DNA from: Haemonchus contortus
Taxonomy: Eukaryota > Nematoda > Chromadorea > Rhabditida > Trichostrongylidae
NCBI GenBank assembly: GCA_000469685.2
Contig: LS997564.1
Location: forward strand, 23,524,165-23,588,164
DNA length: 64,000 nucleotides
Reading direction: 5' to 3'
Part shown: positions 34,001 to 43,883 of the stretch, one piece after another
Position numbering within the stretch: the stretch's first letter is position 1
Layout of the letters: the number at the start of each line of letters is the position of its first letter
Translations under genes and position numbers: made by a program
Notes under the pieces: model-generated
The model's input: only the letters and a program-made list of their open reading frames with translations
Told to the model about the DNA's origin: nothing
Databases searched by the model: none

Positions 34001-37000
34001 CCATACATGTTACCATCGTGGTAACACTCGTAGTTGATGGGACATGATGAAGCAGCACGGTTGGTTGAGCAGGTAACGAATTTCCCCGATGTGTCCTTAT
34101 AGGCTTGACCCTGTAGACATCGCGGTTCCGCTGAAATATTAGAACTAGTCAAGGCCAGAGACAGTCAGACAACTTTGGTCAATCCGATTACAACTCTAAT
34201 TGAATAAATGCACCCTTCGGCGAATAAATCTTCACATCAAGAACCAGAACACTCACGTGCAGCATTTCTGCAGAAGGTCTGACAGTCAACAAGAGTCTCG
34301 AAGTTGTTGTCATTACCTTGGCACCCTGAATAACTGTTTATAGCCCATTCAAAGATCAACCGAAGCTCAGTAAAGCACCTGTATATTCGAAAGACTGGCA
34401 TTCTCGTGTGGCCGCCGAATACCAGTAGCGTCTTACAGAGCGATCACAGTTCCCCACACGTAACGGTTGGGTACATATCGTTTCTACAAATACTCTTTAT
34501 CGAAAAAATACTACCATCTAAATCAAATAACTCACGCATTCGAGGACAGCAGACTGACTGATCAACCCTGCATTCATGAGATGAAGGGCAATCGCTGTTC
34601 GACTGGCAGGACTGAGTGACGTCGCCGATTCTCAGTGGATTTCCACGATCACACTGCACTGAAGAATAGAACGGTCCGATAAGATGGACTTCAAATTGGA
34701 TTTAGCCTCATAACCTGTAGTGCTCTACAGAGACAGTTGCCAAAACCCCTTATCCCTAGTTCCTAGACACATTTTTTAAAAATTTTTTCTTCTCGTTATT
34801 TAAGCAACCTGAACTTTTCCACCCCTTCCCCCCACTCGAGCTTTTTACCGCTTCTCATGGGATTCCAAATTTTTGTCAGATGCTTTTGTGGGATGTGAAA
34901 CTATATAGATATGAATCCTCACTTCAAAAATGCTAGATCGCAAAATACTAGGAGAACACTACAATAGAGAAGTGAAGCATTCTGCCCACTGTACGAGCGA
35001 ATTTTACACTAACTGATAGATTAAAATAGTTTCTTGATGGAACCATATGATTCAACTCTCGATTTCGAAAGGTCAGTAAAGAATGTGTGAAATATGGGTG
35101 AATTTCGGAGCCTTAGTAATCCCTTTCACTCTGAATGCCGATTTTTATAGCGAACATGCAGAGAATCACACGGTTAAGCGAAAATACGAGAGTTCTGCAA
35201 TCTCGAGTGCGATTACCATACAATTTTACTCAAGTAAAGCCCGTAAAATAGGTAGTGTTCATTCATGAGAGTGACGCAAAGACGGTTTTCGAGCTGAACT
35301 GAAGCAGCGAGCGAGGACCAGTGAACTGCGAAAGATTCCCACGGCTTGGTGACTATGGACTCGGCATTTTTAGAGCGTTACAGGTAATACGCAGTTTTTC
35401 ATCTTGGTTACTGAAGAGCACTCTGTATGCCATTTTTCGCCGGCTTGTGGCTATAACCCTTCGCTGACGTGTTTCGAGTCCTTTTATGGTAAATAAGACC
35501 GCTCAGTCAACTGATTAATCTCACCATCATATTTTTTTTTTCGAATTCGTAATGCGAGGAGAGATTGGCCACTATCATTGTGGACGGTACGATGCACGAG
35601 GGGCACATTATACCAAAAATAAAAGCAAAAGAGAAAACTAAGGCCTTACGTCTAGCGCAGTACAGCTCGCAGTCGATTCTCGACAGGAAATTGTTGTAGT
35701 TCCCTGCGGCACCAAGATACGTGAAAGGAGAACATTTCCCTGTAGCTGGGTCATAGAAAAACCGTGTCGAAGGAGCTGTGCCCTGAAGATGGCTTCAAAG
35801 TTTTCCCAACGAAACCACGCGAAAATCGCCAACCTGTTTCTCGACACCTGAATGGTAAACGGAACCACGGGAGTAGATCGAAGTGTCGAGCGGTCGTCCA
35901 CCAATGGGGCCACATACAGACGCTAAAAGTGATAATTGGAAGAATATCGCTCTATAACATCCCTTTGTTCCTCGGTTGACCCACCAACACTAGGGCAGCA
36001 CCATTGTGAGCTGCCCACACTTTTGCACTCAAAGTTGTTTGAGCAGGTCGTCGACTGGGAGCAGCCGGTGATCGGCGTCTCTTCATGAAATGATAGACGT
36101 GACTCGTACTCGGGTGCACCTCGGGTGCAACCTAAAGCAGTACATTTGGATTGGAATTAAGTCAACTAAGCTTTGTGCATCCCCAATTGTATACCACCTC
36201 AAACACAGCTATTACAGAGGTTCTGACGGGTTTCCAATCACTCTTCCAGCAAACAGTTCATCTGAAGAAGAGTGCGAGTCGGAAAGAGTGATTTGAAACC
36301 CCTCAAAAGCACTGTAATGGACCCGAAATCCAAATCCTTCTCTCACCGTCTCTGCAGTAGCTTTCACAGTGCTCGATAGTCTTGAAATTGTTAGGCGAAT
36401 GTTCCCCTGGACCGACAGCAGTTGGATCCCATAAGAACTGTTGGCACATTCCTAGAAAATAAATTTTGTCATTCCTTCTTCAAGGTTCTCTAAAAAAACA
36501 ATTTTCCAAGCTTTATGTCAGAGGGAATATTCGATCTGAAACTTCTGAAATCACAAGTACCGATTAGTTTCGCTGAGCTTGGAAATTGGGAAGCATAGGA
36601 GCTTGCTTACTGCTGAGAAGAGTAATAACAAATCGTAAAAAACAAAGTTATTCATGGGTCAGCCTTATTTGGTGTGGTAAGGGCATTGCCACACCCGCAG
36701 AAGAATCAGACGGCTACTTAGTCACACTTGGGGGCCGTTCTCAGGTGATTTCTCTTTTTCCCCTTGACATTTCCCAATTCCTTAGCAAGCGCTCACCTGT
36801 AATGGCGTTGTACCACCACCGCGGCTCCGTAGGATTCGGTCCAGTGGCAGTCGGTTGAATACAAGTGAATGCTGAAAGTGTGTTTAGTGTTTGATCTCCA
36901 AAACAGCGGGTTCAGGAGATTACCCCTATTTGGGCAACAGATGCCGTTCGCCTTATCGCTGTAACCGGACGACGTGAGATCGACAGAAGAGACGAAGGCG

Positions 37001-38011
37001 ACGCAGTCATAGAGATCGGCGATGTATGACTGTGTCGATGGGAACAGACAGGCGGTCGAGCCGTCGCCTAGTTCATCGCCATTCTGTTGAGAGACCATAC
37101 TCTCCGTATTGCATAGCACTGGCCCAGCACTGTTCGACTGGCGCGGATGATGGGAATCAGACAACGCTGAGGTGTACCTGCAATACTCAAGCATTTAAAC
37201 AATGGAGGCAAGAAGGCAAGAGTGTGAGCAATATAAAGACGATAAAGAACTTCGAAGGGGGAGCGGGGTTCGGGCAGCTTCCCATATCAGGGTGAGTACT
37301 TACAACTGGTGTTTCATTTATTTAGCATCAATAAACGATTGCACCCGACAGTCAAACGAAAAGACGATATGTGCTGAGGTTACTCATCGACTCGGTGAGT
37401 CATGTTGCAGATCCAATGGTAAGAATTGAGAAGCATACCCGGCACCTTCCGGAAGAGGGCAAGTAATGGCGAGGATGTTCTGATTACCGTCCAGCATATC
37501 AAGGCAGACATGCCCATCACGCGTAGTTCTCTCAACCTGAAAACTTGTCTTCAGTTCGGTAGAACTCTGGCGTGAATATAACAGCACCCTTCTGTTGGAC
37601 TTACCTTGTTCTCCCCACAGCGACATGTACCCACACCTGCTGAAGTGTCGCAGAAGGCATCTGGCCAAACTGCAGAGCACTGTTCATTGTAAACACATCC
37701 TGGTTGTCCCGGATCGATCTCTGAAACGTACGTATACTGGTTCCTCGGCTTCTCGGCTTCGAACAAGAAAAAAAGAGAAATATTACTTTGATAGCAGTAT
37801 GACTCCGCAGCGATATAAGATGTCAAGCACGAGCAGAGCCCCGAATTGCAGAACATGCCCTGGAAGAAGAACGTTATCAATCCCCGAGGCTAGAAGGATA
37901 AATAGAGTGAATTGCTCACAGTCAGGCAGTCTGTATTGAAAGCGCAAGCATCCCCCACTCGTCCACTCCCAGTCTGCCGCTCCGGTCGATGATGCTGTTC
38001 GGACGAGCACT
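18652..38011 (-). CDS. Block B: multi-exon secreted Kunitz/lustrin/EB protein gene (second paralogous copy)
   Basis: About 34 exons read from 38011 down to a stop at 18652, ~1350 codons. Order: EB module, VCPLPEG-like block, five Kunitz domains interleaved with lustrin-type modules (paired CCP or CCG motifs), a run of lustrin modules, two EB modules, two final lustrin modules. Every module has a counterpart in the same order in block A (43884-59695). Nearly all introns are phase 1, as expected for shuffled extracellular modules. The known family is a nematode extracellular-matrix/cuticle or secreted inhibitor type; the role here is inferred. No signal-peptide exon was found upstream of 38011, and the first exon needs a phase-1 donor, so block B is either a continuation of block A or a separate gene whose first exon I could not see. 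Introns host a Pao element, a Penelope-like element and MITEs. Confidence 0.8.
19153..19496 (-). CDS. Block B lustrin module plus linker exon
   Basis: Exon 19373-19496 is a low-Cys linker beginning GDRCERVPV. Exon 19153-19308 is a lustrin module ([26 protein letters not shown]). Acceptors and GT donors fit with preserved phase. The second matches 44373-44540 of block A; a block A lustrin exon (44599-44772) has no clear partner here. Confidence 0.8.
19553..19923 (-). CDS. Block B EB-module pair
   Basis: Exons 19750-19923 ([15 protein letters not shown] to [10 protein letters not shown]) and 19553-19698 ([15 protein letters not shown] to [10 protein letters not shown]). The EB-type spacing of eight cysteines is visible. 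The second exon corresponds to two exons in block A (45030-45122 and 44871-44985). A Pao element sits 33 bases upstream of the first acceptor. Confidence 0.85.
19957..20507 (+). repeat. 5' LTR of the Pao element
   Basis: Starts TGTAGCAACTGC and ends GCGACCACA. It contains a TATA box (20105), a 7-base AATATCC tandem array (20176-20262), AATAAAG (20338), and two internal copies of the primer-binding-site motif TGGTGCATCGGCC (20444, 20477). Confidence 0.93.
20511..20522 (+). promoter_or_regulatory. Primer-binding site, tRNA-Gly type
   Basis: TGGTGCATCGGC starts four bases after the LTR and is complementary to a tRNA 3' end ...GCCGATGCACCA, which fits nematode tRNA-Gly(GCC). Confidence 0.65.
20794..23584 (+). 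pseudogene. Pao gag-pol, frameshifted, RT core and integrase deleted
   Basis: It opens at ATG 20794. A frameshift near 20838 and another near 21290 (EWDSFW to IFNTNVHS) break gag. The gag core ([11 protein letters not shown]) is followed by Cys-His knuckles near 21835-22020 and a protease with [11 protein letters not shown] near 22350 (DIG instead of DTG or DSG). After the RT entry the sequence jumps to the post-RT segment ([14 protein letters not shown] near 23125), so the polymerase core is missing. A third frameshift near 23450 precedes an RNase H stretch ending at FTDS, cut off by the 3' LTR. Integrase is absent. It could only move with help from intact relatives. Confidence 0.85.
23585..24115 (+). 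repeat. 3' LTR of the Pao element
   Basis: Near-identical to the 5' LTR (TGTAGCAACTGC...GCGACCACA) but with a different AATATCC repeat count and only one internal primer-site copy (24085), hence ~20 bases shorter. Confidence 0.93.
24967..28203 (-). CDS. Block B lustrin-type module array
   Basis: Exons at about 28106-28203, 27957-28034, 27764-27896, 27558-27713, 27363-27504, 27240-27309, 25961-26087, 25846-25904, 25677-25787 and 24967-25093. Each module has a C-x..-C-P-x-G-(Y/F)-x-C core and a CC(G/S/A) ending, e.g. [30 protein letters not shown]. The module order matches 45407-47183 of block A. The exon ending at 27957 uses a GC donor (AAG then GCAAGT), because only that keeps the frame into the next exon. 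Small fold-back elements lie in the introns at 25445-25553 and 26901-27066. Confidence 0.85.
25445..25553. repeat. Fold-back element, ~109 bp
   Basis: Imperfect inverted repeat with ends ACGTCTCT / AGAGACGT and core GGAGGGATTT(T/C)CATA(A/G)AGCGC in both arms. It lies in an intron of block B. Confidence 0.75.
26901..27066. mobile_element. Small MITE with ~33-bp terminal inverted repeats
   Basis: The left end GCCAGCCTAACGTCTCGACG pairs with the right end as an inverted repeat (CGTCGGAACGTTAGGTGGC), extending through TAATCGTC. About 166 bp in an intron. Confidence 0.75.
28285..30796 (-). mobile_element. Penelope-like element with 259-bp inverted terminal repeats
   Basis: Arms 28285-28543 and 30538-30796 are near-perfect reverse complements (e.g. 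AATGTTTATACACTG versus CAGTGTATAAACATT). Between them lies a minus-strand RT plus GIY-YIG gene. A CCAATTTAGA duplication (28273-28282, 30837-30846) flanks the element with a 40-base extension on the right. It lies in an intron of block B. Confidence 0.9.
28590..30534 (-). pseudogene. Penelope-type reverse transcriptase with GIY-YIG endonuclease, one stop and one frameshift
   Basis: The N-terminal part and RT motifs ([12 protein letters not shown]) run from 30534 to an in-frame TGA at 29644-29646. The same frame resumes at once ([19 protein letters not shown]) with the catalytic YIDD (near 29500), then a thumb and C-terminal region and the GIY-YIG start (EIYIGETGR, near 28840). A frameshift at a G run near 28795 moves the rest to another frame ([20 protein letters not shown] to ~28590). 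Apart from those two lesions the protein reads cleanly, so inactivation looks recent. Both lesions could also be sequencing errors. Confidence 0.88.
30837..31430. mobile_element. MITE, TTTAGAGRCACAGTTC family
   Basis: The left end TTTAGAGACACAGTTCATGATAAA matches the copies at 54121 and 62932; the right end (GTACCCCAAAATTGCCGTGAACC) is degenerate. The Penelope element is inserted exactly at its left end. Confidence 0.7.
31610..31852 (-). CDS. Block B Kunitz domain 5
   Basis: Two exons, 31783-31852 ([14 protein letters not shown]) and 31610-31725 ([27 protein letters not shown]). All six Kunitz cysteines are present, but the first loop is longer than in typical inhibitors. The block A counterpart (47926-48102) is one exon. 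Confidence 0.88.
31905..32054 (-). CDS. Block B lustrin module between Kunitz 4 and 5
   Basis: Single exon, [31 protein letters not shown]; partner of 48419-48562. Confidence 0.88.
32910..33924 (-). CDS. Block B Kunitz domain 4
   Basis: Exons 33839-33924 ([17 protein letters not shown]) and 32910-33000 ([22 protein letters not shown]). Six cysteines. In block A the domain is one exon (49038-49214), so an intron has been gained here or lost there. Confidence 0.88.
33984..34130 (-). CDS. Block B lustrin module between Kunitz 3 and 4
   Basis: Single exon, [33 protein letters not shown]; partner of 49276-49413. Confidence 0.88.
34257..34483 (-). CDS. Block B Kunitz domain 3 (canonical spacing)
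   Basis: Exons 34379-34483 and 34257-34325. The cysteine spacing 8-15-7-12-3 is the classic BPTI pattern ([32 protein letters not shown]). The residue after the second Cys (P1) is Asp, unusual for a trypsin-type inhibitor. Confidence 0.9.
34536..34658 (-). CDS. Block B lustrin module before Kunitz 3
   Basis: Single exon, [34 protein letters not shown]; closely matches 51473-51595 in block A. Confidence 0.88.
35650..36131 (-). CDS. Block B lustrin module and reduced Kunitz domain 2
   Basis: Exon about 35991-36131 is a lustrin module ([26 protein letters not shown]). Exon about 35650-35787 carries the Kunitz C-terminal half ([29 protein letters not shown]). Ala replaces the fourth Kunitz Cys and the N-terminal half is missing, as in block A, so this is not a normal inhibitor fold. 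The exact junction of the two exons is ambiguous. Confidence 0.75.
36210..36318. repeat. Fold-back element, ~109 bp
   Basis: Ends TATTACAG / CTGTAATG. Arms GGGTTTCCAATCACTCTTCC and GGAAAGAGTGATTTGAAACCC form a hairpin. Intron of block B. Confidence 0.7.
36347..36871 (-). CDS. Block B Kunitz domain 1 (four-Cys variant)
   Basis: Exons 36797-36871 ([20 protein letters not shown]) and 36347-36451 ([26 protein letters not shown]). Cysteines corresponding to the 14-38 disulfide are absent. Confidence 0.85.
36923..37536 (-). CDS. Block B N-terminal Cys-poor block and lustrin ending
   Basis: Exons 37439-37536 ([21 protein letters not shown]) and 36923-37177 ([26 protein letters not shown]). The second corresponds to two exons in block A (56789-56958 and 55591-55663). 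No named domain is recognised for the first part. Confidence 0.8.
37605..38011 (-). CDS. Block B N-terminal EB module
   Basis: Exons 37920-38011 ([16 protein letters not shown]), 37787-37859 ([16 protein letters not shown]) and 37605-37720 ([18 protein letters not shown]). Phases match the block A exons 57759-57808, 57610-57682 and 57205-57312. The first exon begins in phase 1 after TTTCATCATAG. Confidence 0.85.
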
Positions 38012-41000
38012 CTATGATGAAACGTTTGTTATCCATGCAAAAGCAAAAAATCCAAAATAGGGAGCTCGCTTTCACAGAGCTTCTTAACTGGTAAGATTTA
38101 AGCTGATCCTTTCTTCAAAGTAAGACGTAGAAAGCTCTTATTGTCATGATAGAAAGTCGACTGAGTTAGTCGAGTCGAACCCAATGATTACGAAAGGTCC
38201 CAAAGGTCGATGATGGTAAGCACACGGAGTCGAGCAGGTGTGAAAAAAGGGATTACGGATGTGTGGACAAATACAGGAATATAGAGGTACTATACCATAG
38301 AGAGCGGTTCTTTTTATACCTGTTTGCAATGGGTACAGGTTTTTGGCACTTTTTGCTACCACTTTCTCTCTTCTTTGCATGTATAATAGTTGCAATTTTT
38401 CATTTCTTCACTCCGTCTCTCAGTACGGGCACTGCAGCCCAAGTGATTAAGCCTTAATCGGCCTGTGCAGCAAGTCGTCTATCCGGTCTTTTCAAATGAA
38501 ACCTCAGTGTCTTCCTCTTGAATCGCACTCAAGATTGAAATCAATTTCATTTAAAGTCATGGTAGAAAAACTTTGAAAGCGTGGATCGAGCTCGCGTAAT
38601 GAGAGTGGAAAAGAAAAATGAACTTCATTGAATGCTCTTCCCCAAGAGACTACTGTATAAAGCGATTTTTGTGAGAACGGATATTCGGAGAAGACATAAC
38701 AAGTTACCCTGCTTCGTACAGTCGCCAGTGTATCTTTGTCAAAGTTGGTCTTACACCCGCCATTTATAGACCGATCAACTCAGCATATTTTACATTCACT
38801 GTGATTTATAGAAGGATAAGGGATGGGGTCTTTTGGCGTCTATCCAGCTCTATTTGCGATACACCCGTGCCTTTGATTCTCATTTAGAACCATGGTGGCA
38901 TGTTGAATGCGCATGTAGCACACATTTAATGTCATGCGGGGCATACATAAAGTGTTTTGTGATAAGCGGTACCTCTACGAGGCAGTCTTTTCAACCTTCC
39001 GGACAGTTATGTAAAAACTAATCGGACTAGGCAAGATGAAATGCTTAATTGGCCTGCAGGAGAAAGGAGATTCCGAGCAGGCATTCGATCCCCCGACCAC
39101 GAGTATCTTAATGCGTCATTCGCCACCACACCATTTCCACCAGAGGAATATTTAAAGGGAATACTGATTTTCTTGTTGTTGATCACTTCCATCCAATTGG
39201 TTACGCCCTCACAATCGACTTCTGATAAAAAATTCATAGTGACGCTTGAATGCATAGTTGGCTTAAATAGTGATATACAAGTGCCAGACAAAGTATGTAT
39301 GTGCAAAATACTCCTTCTGTACTCTCCATCTTTCCGAGACAATCAGAATTCGAGAACTGAAAGCTGTTGCTGGCTTGCGCCAGAATTGATCAGGAATTCA
39401 TGCCTGCACCGTTATTTTGGCAGTGGTCCATTTGTCACCGCTCGAATTCATCGAGCTTTTTTGAAACAGTGTGTTGCAACATCTCTGCGTAGATGAAAAA
39501 TGTTTGCAAAATCAATTGAAAAAGCTCCTTTTTGGAACATAGTTTGTCCTGTAAATTAATTATTTCTGGTGGCACTTAATTCGTTGTATTCGTAATCACG
39601 AGGAATAATAAAATCCAAACATGTAGTTAATGAGGGCCTATTTCCAAAATCAATCTTGTAATACAAGGTCCAGGTATCAGCGAGCAAAATTTGAAAATCT
39701 CAAAAGCAAAGTCCTCGAATAAGGAAAAAGAAAGAAGCACCAAAATATCAGGGCTGGCAGGGAGGCTTCTGACGACGTTACAGGCGACTCCACCAACGAT
39801 GGTGCAGCTTAGGTGACCGCAGTGAACGGCCATACCCTGCCTAGGAAATGTCACAATTTATACGCTCCAAAAAACTGTGAGCATGCATTTGGATTATTTT
39901 TTGAGCAGGATGTTTCACAGGCTTAGTATGAGCATGAGAATGGCAAGTGCACTTGAGAATCATCAGCCTTAGAATCGTGGCAAAAGCTTTTGAAATTACT
40001 GACTTTCAGGAGTTCTACCTTGATATACCGGCCTGCTAGATGGACAGGCGTGAGCAAAAATGCATCTCAAAATCATACAGCTTTATTCATTTCTCTACAG
40101 CTAATGTAATTGAACTCTTTCAGAAGGATCACTAGCTGAGCGCATTCCGATTAAAACTGGCATGGGGTTTGAGCTTCATAATTTGTTGCTTTGAAATTAG
40201 GATAGGATCAACTTCTCTTATAACGAGGTCCGCATTTACCCAATATGATGGAAAAAATGATGTTTTATCAACATATAACAAACATAGTACAATAGTACCT
40301 ACAATGGATTCTCCTTGAGACCATGAGCGACAAAGGCACGTGAAACGAAAAGTCACAAGAACGGAAGGTAATCAAAAACTACCTGCTAGTCGTAGAGCCA
40401 ACAAATCGAGAAAAATGAAGAATAAAGTCGATCTCATAGGAGAAGAAGTGGTTAGGGAGTGATGGGAGGGCGAATGTGAGGTCAGTGGTTAGCGGTTCGT
40501 GTGCGGCAGTCACGGAACTGTCAAATTGCGACTGTCCACGACACTTCCTGATGAAGTACAAACATAGCTCGACTCGTTGACAGCAACCTGGTCAGCCGCT
40601 GGGCTCTCAGCTGCTAATTCCCATTCCGTAGCAGACGCCACCGATCTCTATCTCCTCGTAGGGACAGCTTCTCTCTAAAAACTCAACAATGAAGTCGGAT
40701 CGTTTCATTCATTACTCAAGACAGTTCTCACCACAACGCTCTTCGAGTTGACCACCAATCAACCTTGTGACGAGTACGAGGAAGCCACCGCATGGGCGGG
40801 TACCTTAACACGCTAGAAAGGATGTCAGAATTCCAAAGTAAGCATCAACAATATGTCGTTTATAAACGATAAATCACTACCACTAAGTCCAATATTCCGA
40901 ATTTCGTCGGGAAGTTCAGCAAAATCGCCACCAATCTTGGTCATACTTTCTCGCTAGTTCAGGTCTTTGACAAACTCAGCTGCTCCTATTCTAACCCGAG

Positions 41001-41199
41001 TTCTTTGTCGAACAGTTTGCCGATTGGATGAAAAACGTTCTAACCGTAATGAAAGGCGGGATTTTCCCGACCACTTACTTACGAACATACCCGCGTGAAG
41101 AATTGCGAAAACCGCTTGCTCTTCAATGATGGTAAAGTCGGGAGTGGTACAAAAAGCCAGAAACAGAAACATCAGTAATTACTGGAGACAGCATATTCT

Positions 41200-41600
41200 C
41201 CCCAAATAGAATGATCGCTAACATGTGTTTCACACCGCTACAGAGGCTTGCGAGGATAACAGAAACTGGTGGAAAGAGCACGCGGCATACTCGGCTCAGT
41301 GACCAACTTGGCCACTACCTTGACCATTTTGCAAAGTCAGCGTAAGCGGCTCTCTAAGTGGGAAATTCTTTCAGCATTGCCCTTGATCTCTGATGAAGTG
41401 AGCCCTTCCATAAGGGGGTGCCTTAGGAAATCGAGCTTAACAAACACTGTCATAGAAATTCCTCCGACAACTCGAGGCCCCGTCTGATTCGTAACTGCTT
41501 TTGGTCCACTTGTGCAACATCTAACTGGCAAGGAGGAACTGGTAAGGAAAGAGATTGCCTGTCTCCCGTTTAGAAGACTGTGAGAACCCAAATGAACAGG
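41200..41600 (+). pseudogene. Penelope-like element relic
   Basis: Plus-strand peptide LPLISDEVSPSIRGCLRK parallels [18 protein letters not shown] of the 28.3-30.8 kb element; LIRNCFWSTCATSNW in a shifted frame parallels [15 protein letters not shown]. It is degraded and of a different subfamily. Confidence 0.6.
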
Positions 41601-42851
41601 GATATAAAGCAATACCGAGGTTGCGGAGTAGCAGTTGTCCATAGGAGTTACGTTCTATCTCGTTGCTCAGATCACCCCCAATTACTTGCCCCAACTCTAC
41701 TCTGAGTGATGCTACTATACCTTACCCATCATACCGTATGGTGATAATAACGAGAGTTCCCCATCTACCGACAGCTATTCAGATACGTTTCTGATCCATT
41801 TGAATGAAGTTATCCCTATCTAATAAACCAGTGAAAAAGATTTATGTGCAGTTAAGTCGTTGATCTAACCGATCCAAGCACCCATCTCCCACAAACACTT
41901 TAACAGGAGCCTAGGTCGCAGCTGTCAACTGACTTCGCGTGCGACGGGCTACAATCCCTCGTGGGGACGATAGTGGGGCCACGGTCTAGATTTTGGGAGA
42001 CAGAAACAGTTGTGAGGAAAACCCCAATGTATTTGTGTCTGGGTCATGGCTCACATAAATTAAACCTGAAGGAGCGATATGTATTAATCAATGGGCTACG
42101 AACGCTAATGTGTGCATCCCATGTCCACGACGGCTACGATTCTGCTCGCCCTCACGAGAATAGAGAATTAATAGGATGGAAATCAGTTAGGTTGGTAGCT
42201 TTAGAACATTATAAGACGATTACCATTGAATTTAAACGCTTTGATCAAACAGACACACAAAGTTAGGGGTTTATACCAATAAAGGATTACGCGGGAACTC
42301 ATCCCTGTATACGGTTAGCTTTGGCCGGATGCTTCGTTTGAAGTGGCTGATTCTGAAAACTAGTGTGTAGTTATACTAATAGCTATTTTGACCGATACCA
42401 AGGTTTGTTAGATGTCGTATTTGGAGACTAGGCGTGGTTGGTTCAAATGTGATGGGGCAAGTGAAGACCACTCAGCCCTCCTCCTTGAGTTTGCTTCTAC
42501 AGATAGGTACGATTTCCATCTCCCTAGTGAGCTCCTGATCTGAGGCGCACGATAATTTCTCTGTGATTCACGCTGTCTGCCTCCTAGCTAAATGTGATCC
42601 TCTTAGCTTCGCAAACTGCGATAACCTCCTGGTACACTAGGGGCTTGGCTTTCACTAACCGCCGCCTCCTGGTCGCAAAATCTCTGGAGAACGATTATAT
42701 TAGAACAAACGGTGTATCTGAAGCCTCGGAGCTCAACTTTGAAGATAGCGTTCTCGGAAGTATGTTAGGCATAGTTTCTCAAATTCGATCGATTTCAGTT
42801 ACATGCTCTAGAATTTCAAATATGATACAAAAGGAGGAACTCGAAGGAACA

Positions 42852-43342
42852 TTAAAGGCATATACGCATATGGTAAGGCATTAACGATGCAAATTGTTTC
42901 TGAAATTTCTCTTTGGGATAAACCTGTGACCCTTGAGGACAGCACAAGGGACGGTCTCGAGAACGGCCTATACTGGGCGTAATTAAAGCCTCAAAGAGGC
43001 TTAGCCGACGTACACATCCAAGGCGCAAGAGTTCTGGCAACGTTGTAGATGTTGCATCATTCGCACCGGGACCCACACGCTGCACTCAGACAGCCTATTG
43101 TAGAAAGTCGAACGGAGTGCGCACACACATTTAGGCAGTCGTCGAAACCCTTCCCTCCTTCCATACAACTTTTATTGCCACATTCTCGTCGAACTCCTAA
43201 TTTTACCCCTTTCTGAAGCCCCATATCTCTGAACATGCCGACGTATGCGTGTTATTCGGTACAAGTGTGCTCTTTCAGACTATCACTTCCATTGGCCGTT
43301 TCAAACTAGATACCTCAAAAATATCGTGAAATGTGCCTTTAG
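42852..43342. mobile_element. MITE of the TTAAAGGCA family, degenerate
   Basis: Left end TTAAAGGCATATACG, right end TCGTGAAATGTGCCTTTAG. The interior shares GAGAACGGCCTA with the 54.2 kb copy and a block in inverse orientation with 58.4-58.98 kb. Confidence 0.6.
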
Positions 43343-43883
43343 TAATGTAACTCGACAAACATGGTTCAATACTTAGAGTTGATTGAAGCAGTCTGGACTC
43401 GCTTTCATTTCACAAAATGGGAGCCCATACTTTATACATATCGAAAAACAATGGGAGGCAAATTGTTTGACATCGATCAATCCGACTTCCGGTGTAGGCA
43501 CCCGCAGCCGAGTTCCACTCAGAATCATGGCAACTTTTTGAGTGTGTATGTGGTCTACACAATGATTTGCAGCGGCCGGCCGATGTACAAATCAGGGCTT
43601 TTGCCCTAACATATATGTCTGATACCATTCAATCGATGGGATGACGGAAGGCTCAGTCGACATGGTCGAATAACTGTTTGTGATTCGGACCCCGCACCAT
43701 ACATGTACGATAGTGGGTTTTCTGTCACTATACCACATCTGCCCAGATTCTACACTACATTACACACATTCAAATGTCTTTAAAATGGTTGAAGAGCAAA
43801 ATTGCTCAGGAAATCCAGGAATATCCAAGACATTCTCCCTCCAAAGCTAGGATTCCTTCCTTCAAGATAGCAGTTCTCATTAC

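Larger units (their letters stand above)
38012..43883. other. Gap between block B and block A
   Basis: No module of the Kunitz/lustrin gene was recognised. It contains a Penelope relic (41.2-41.6 kb) and a MITE (42.85-43.34 kb). It is either a large intron or the intergenic space between two genes. No convincing signal-peptide exon for block B was seen; a weak hydrophobic start lies at 41172 on the minus strand. Confidence 0.5.

Noticed and set aside
40954..41172. Hydrophobic start (MFLFLAFCTT) as a signal peptide for block B
   Set aside because: No splice donor in proper phase and no homology to block A exon 1 or 2; too weak to support.
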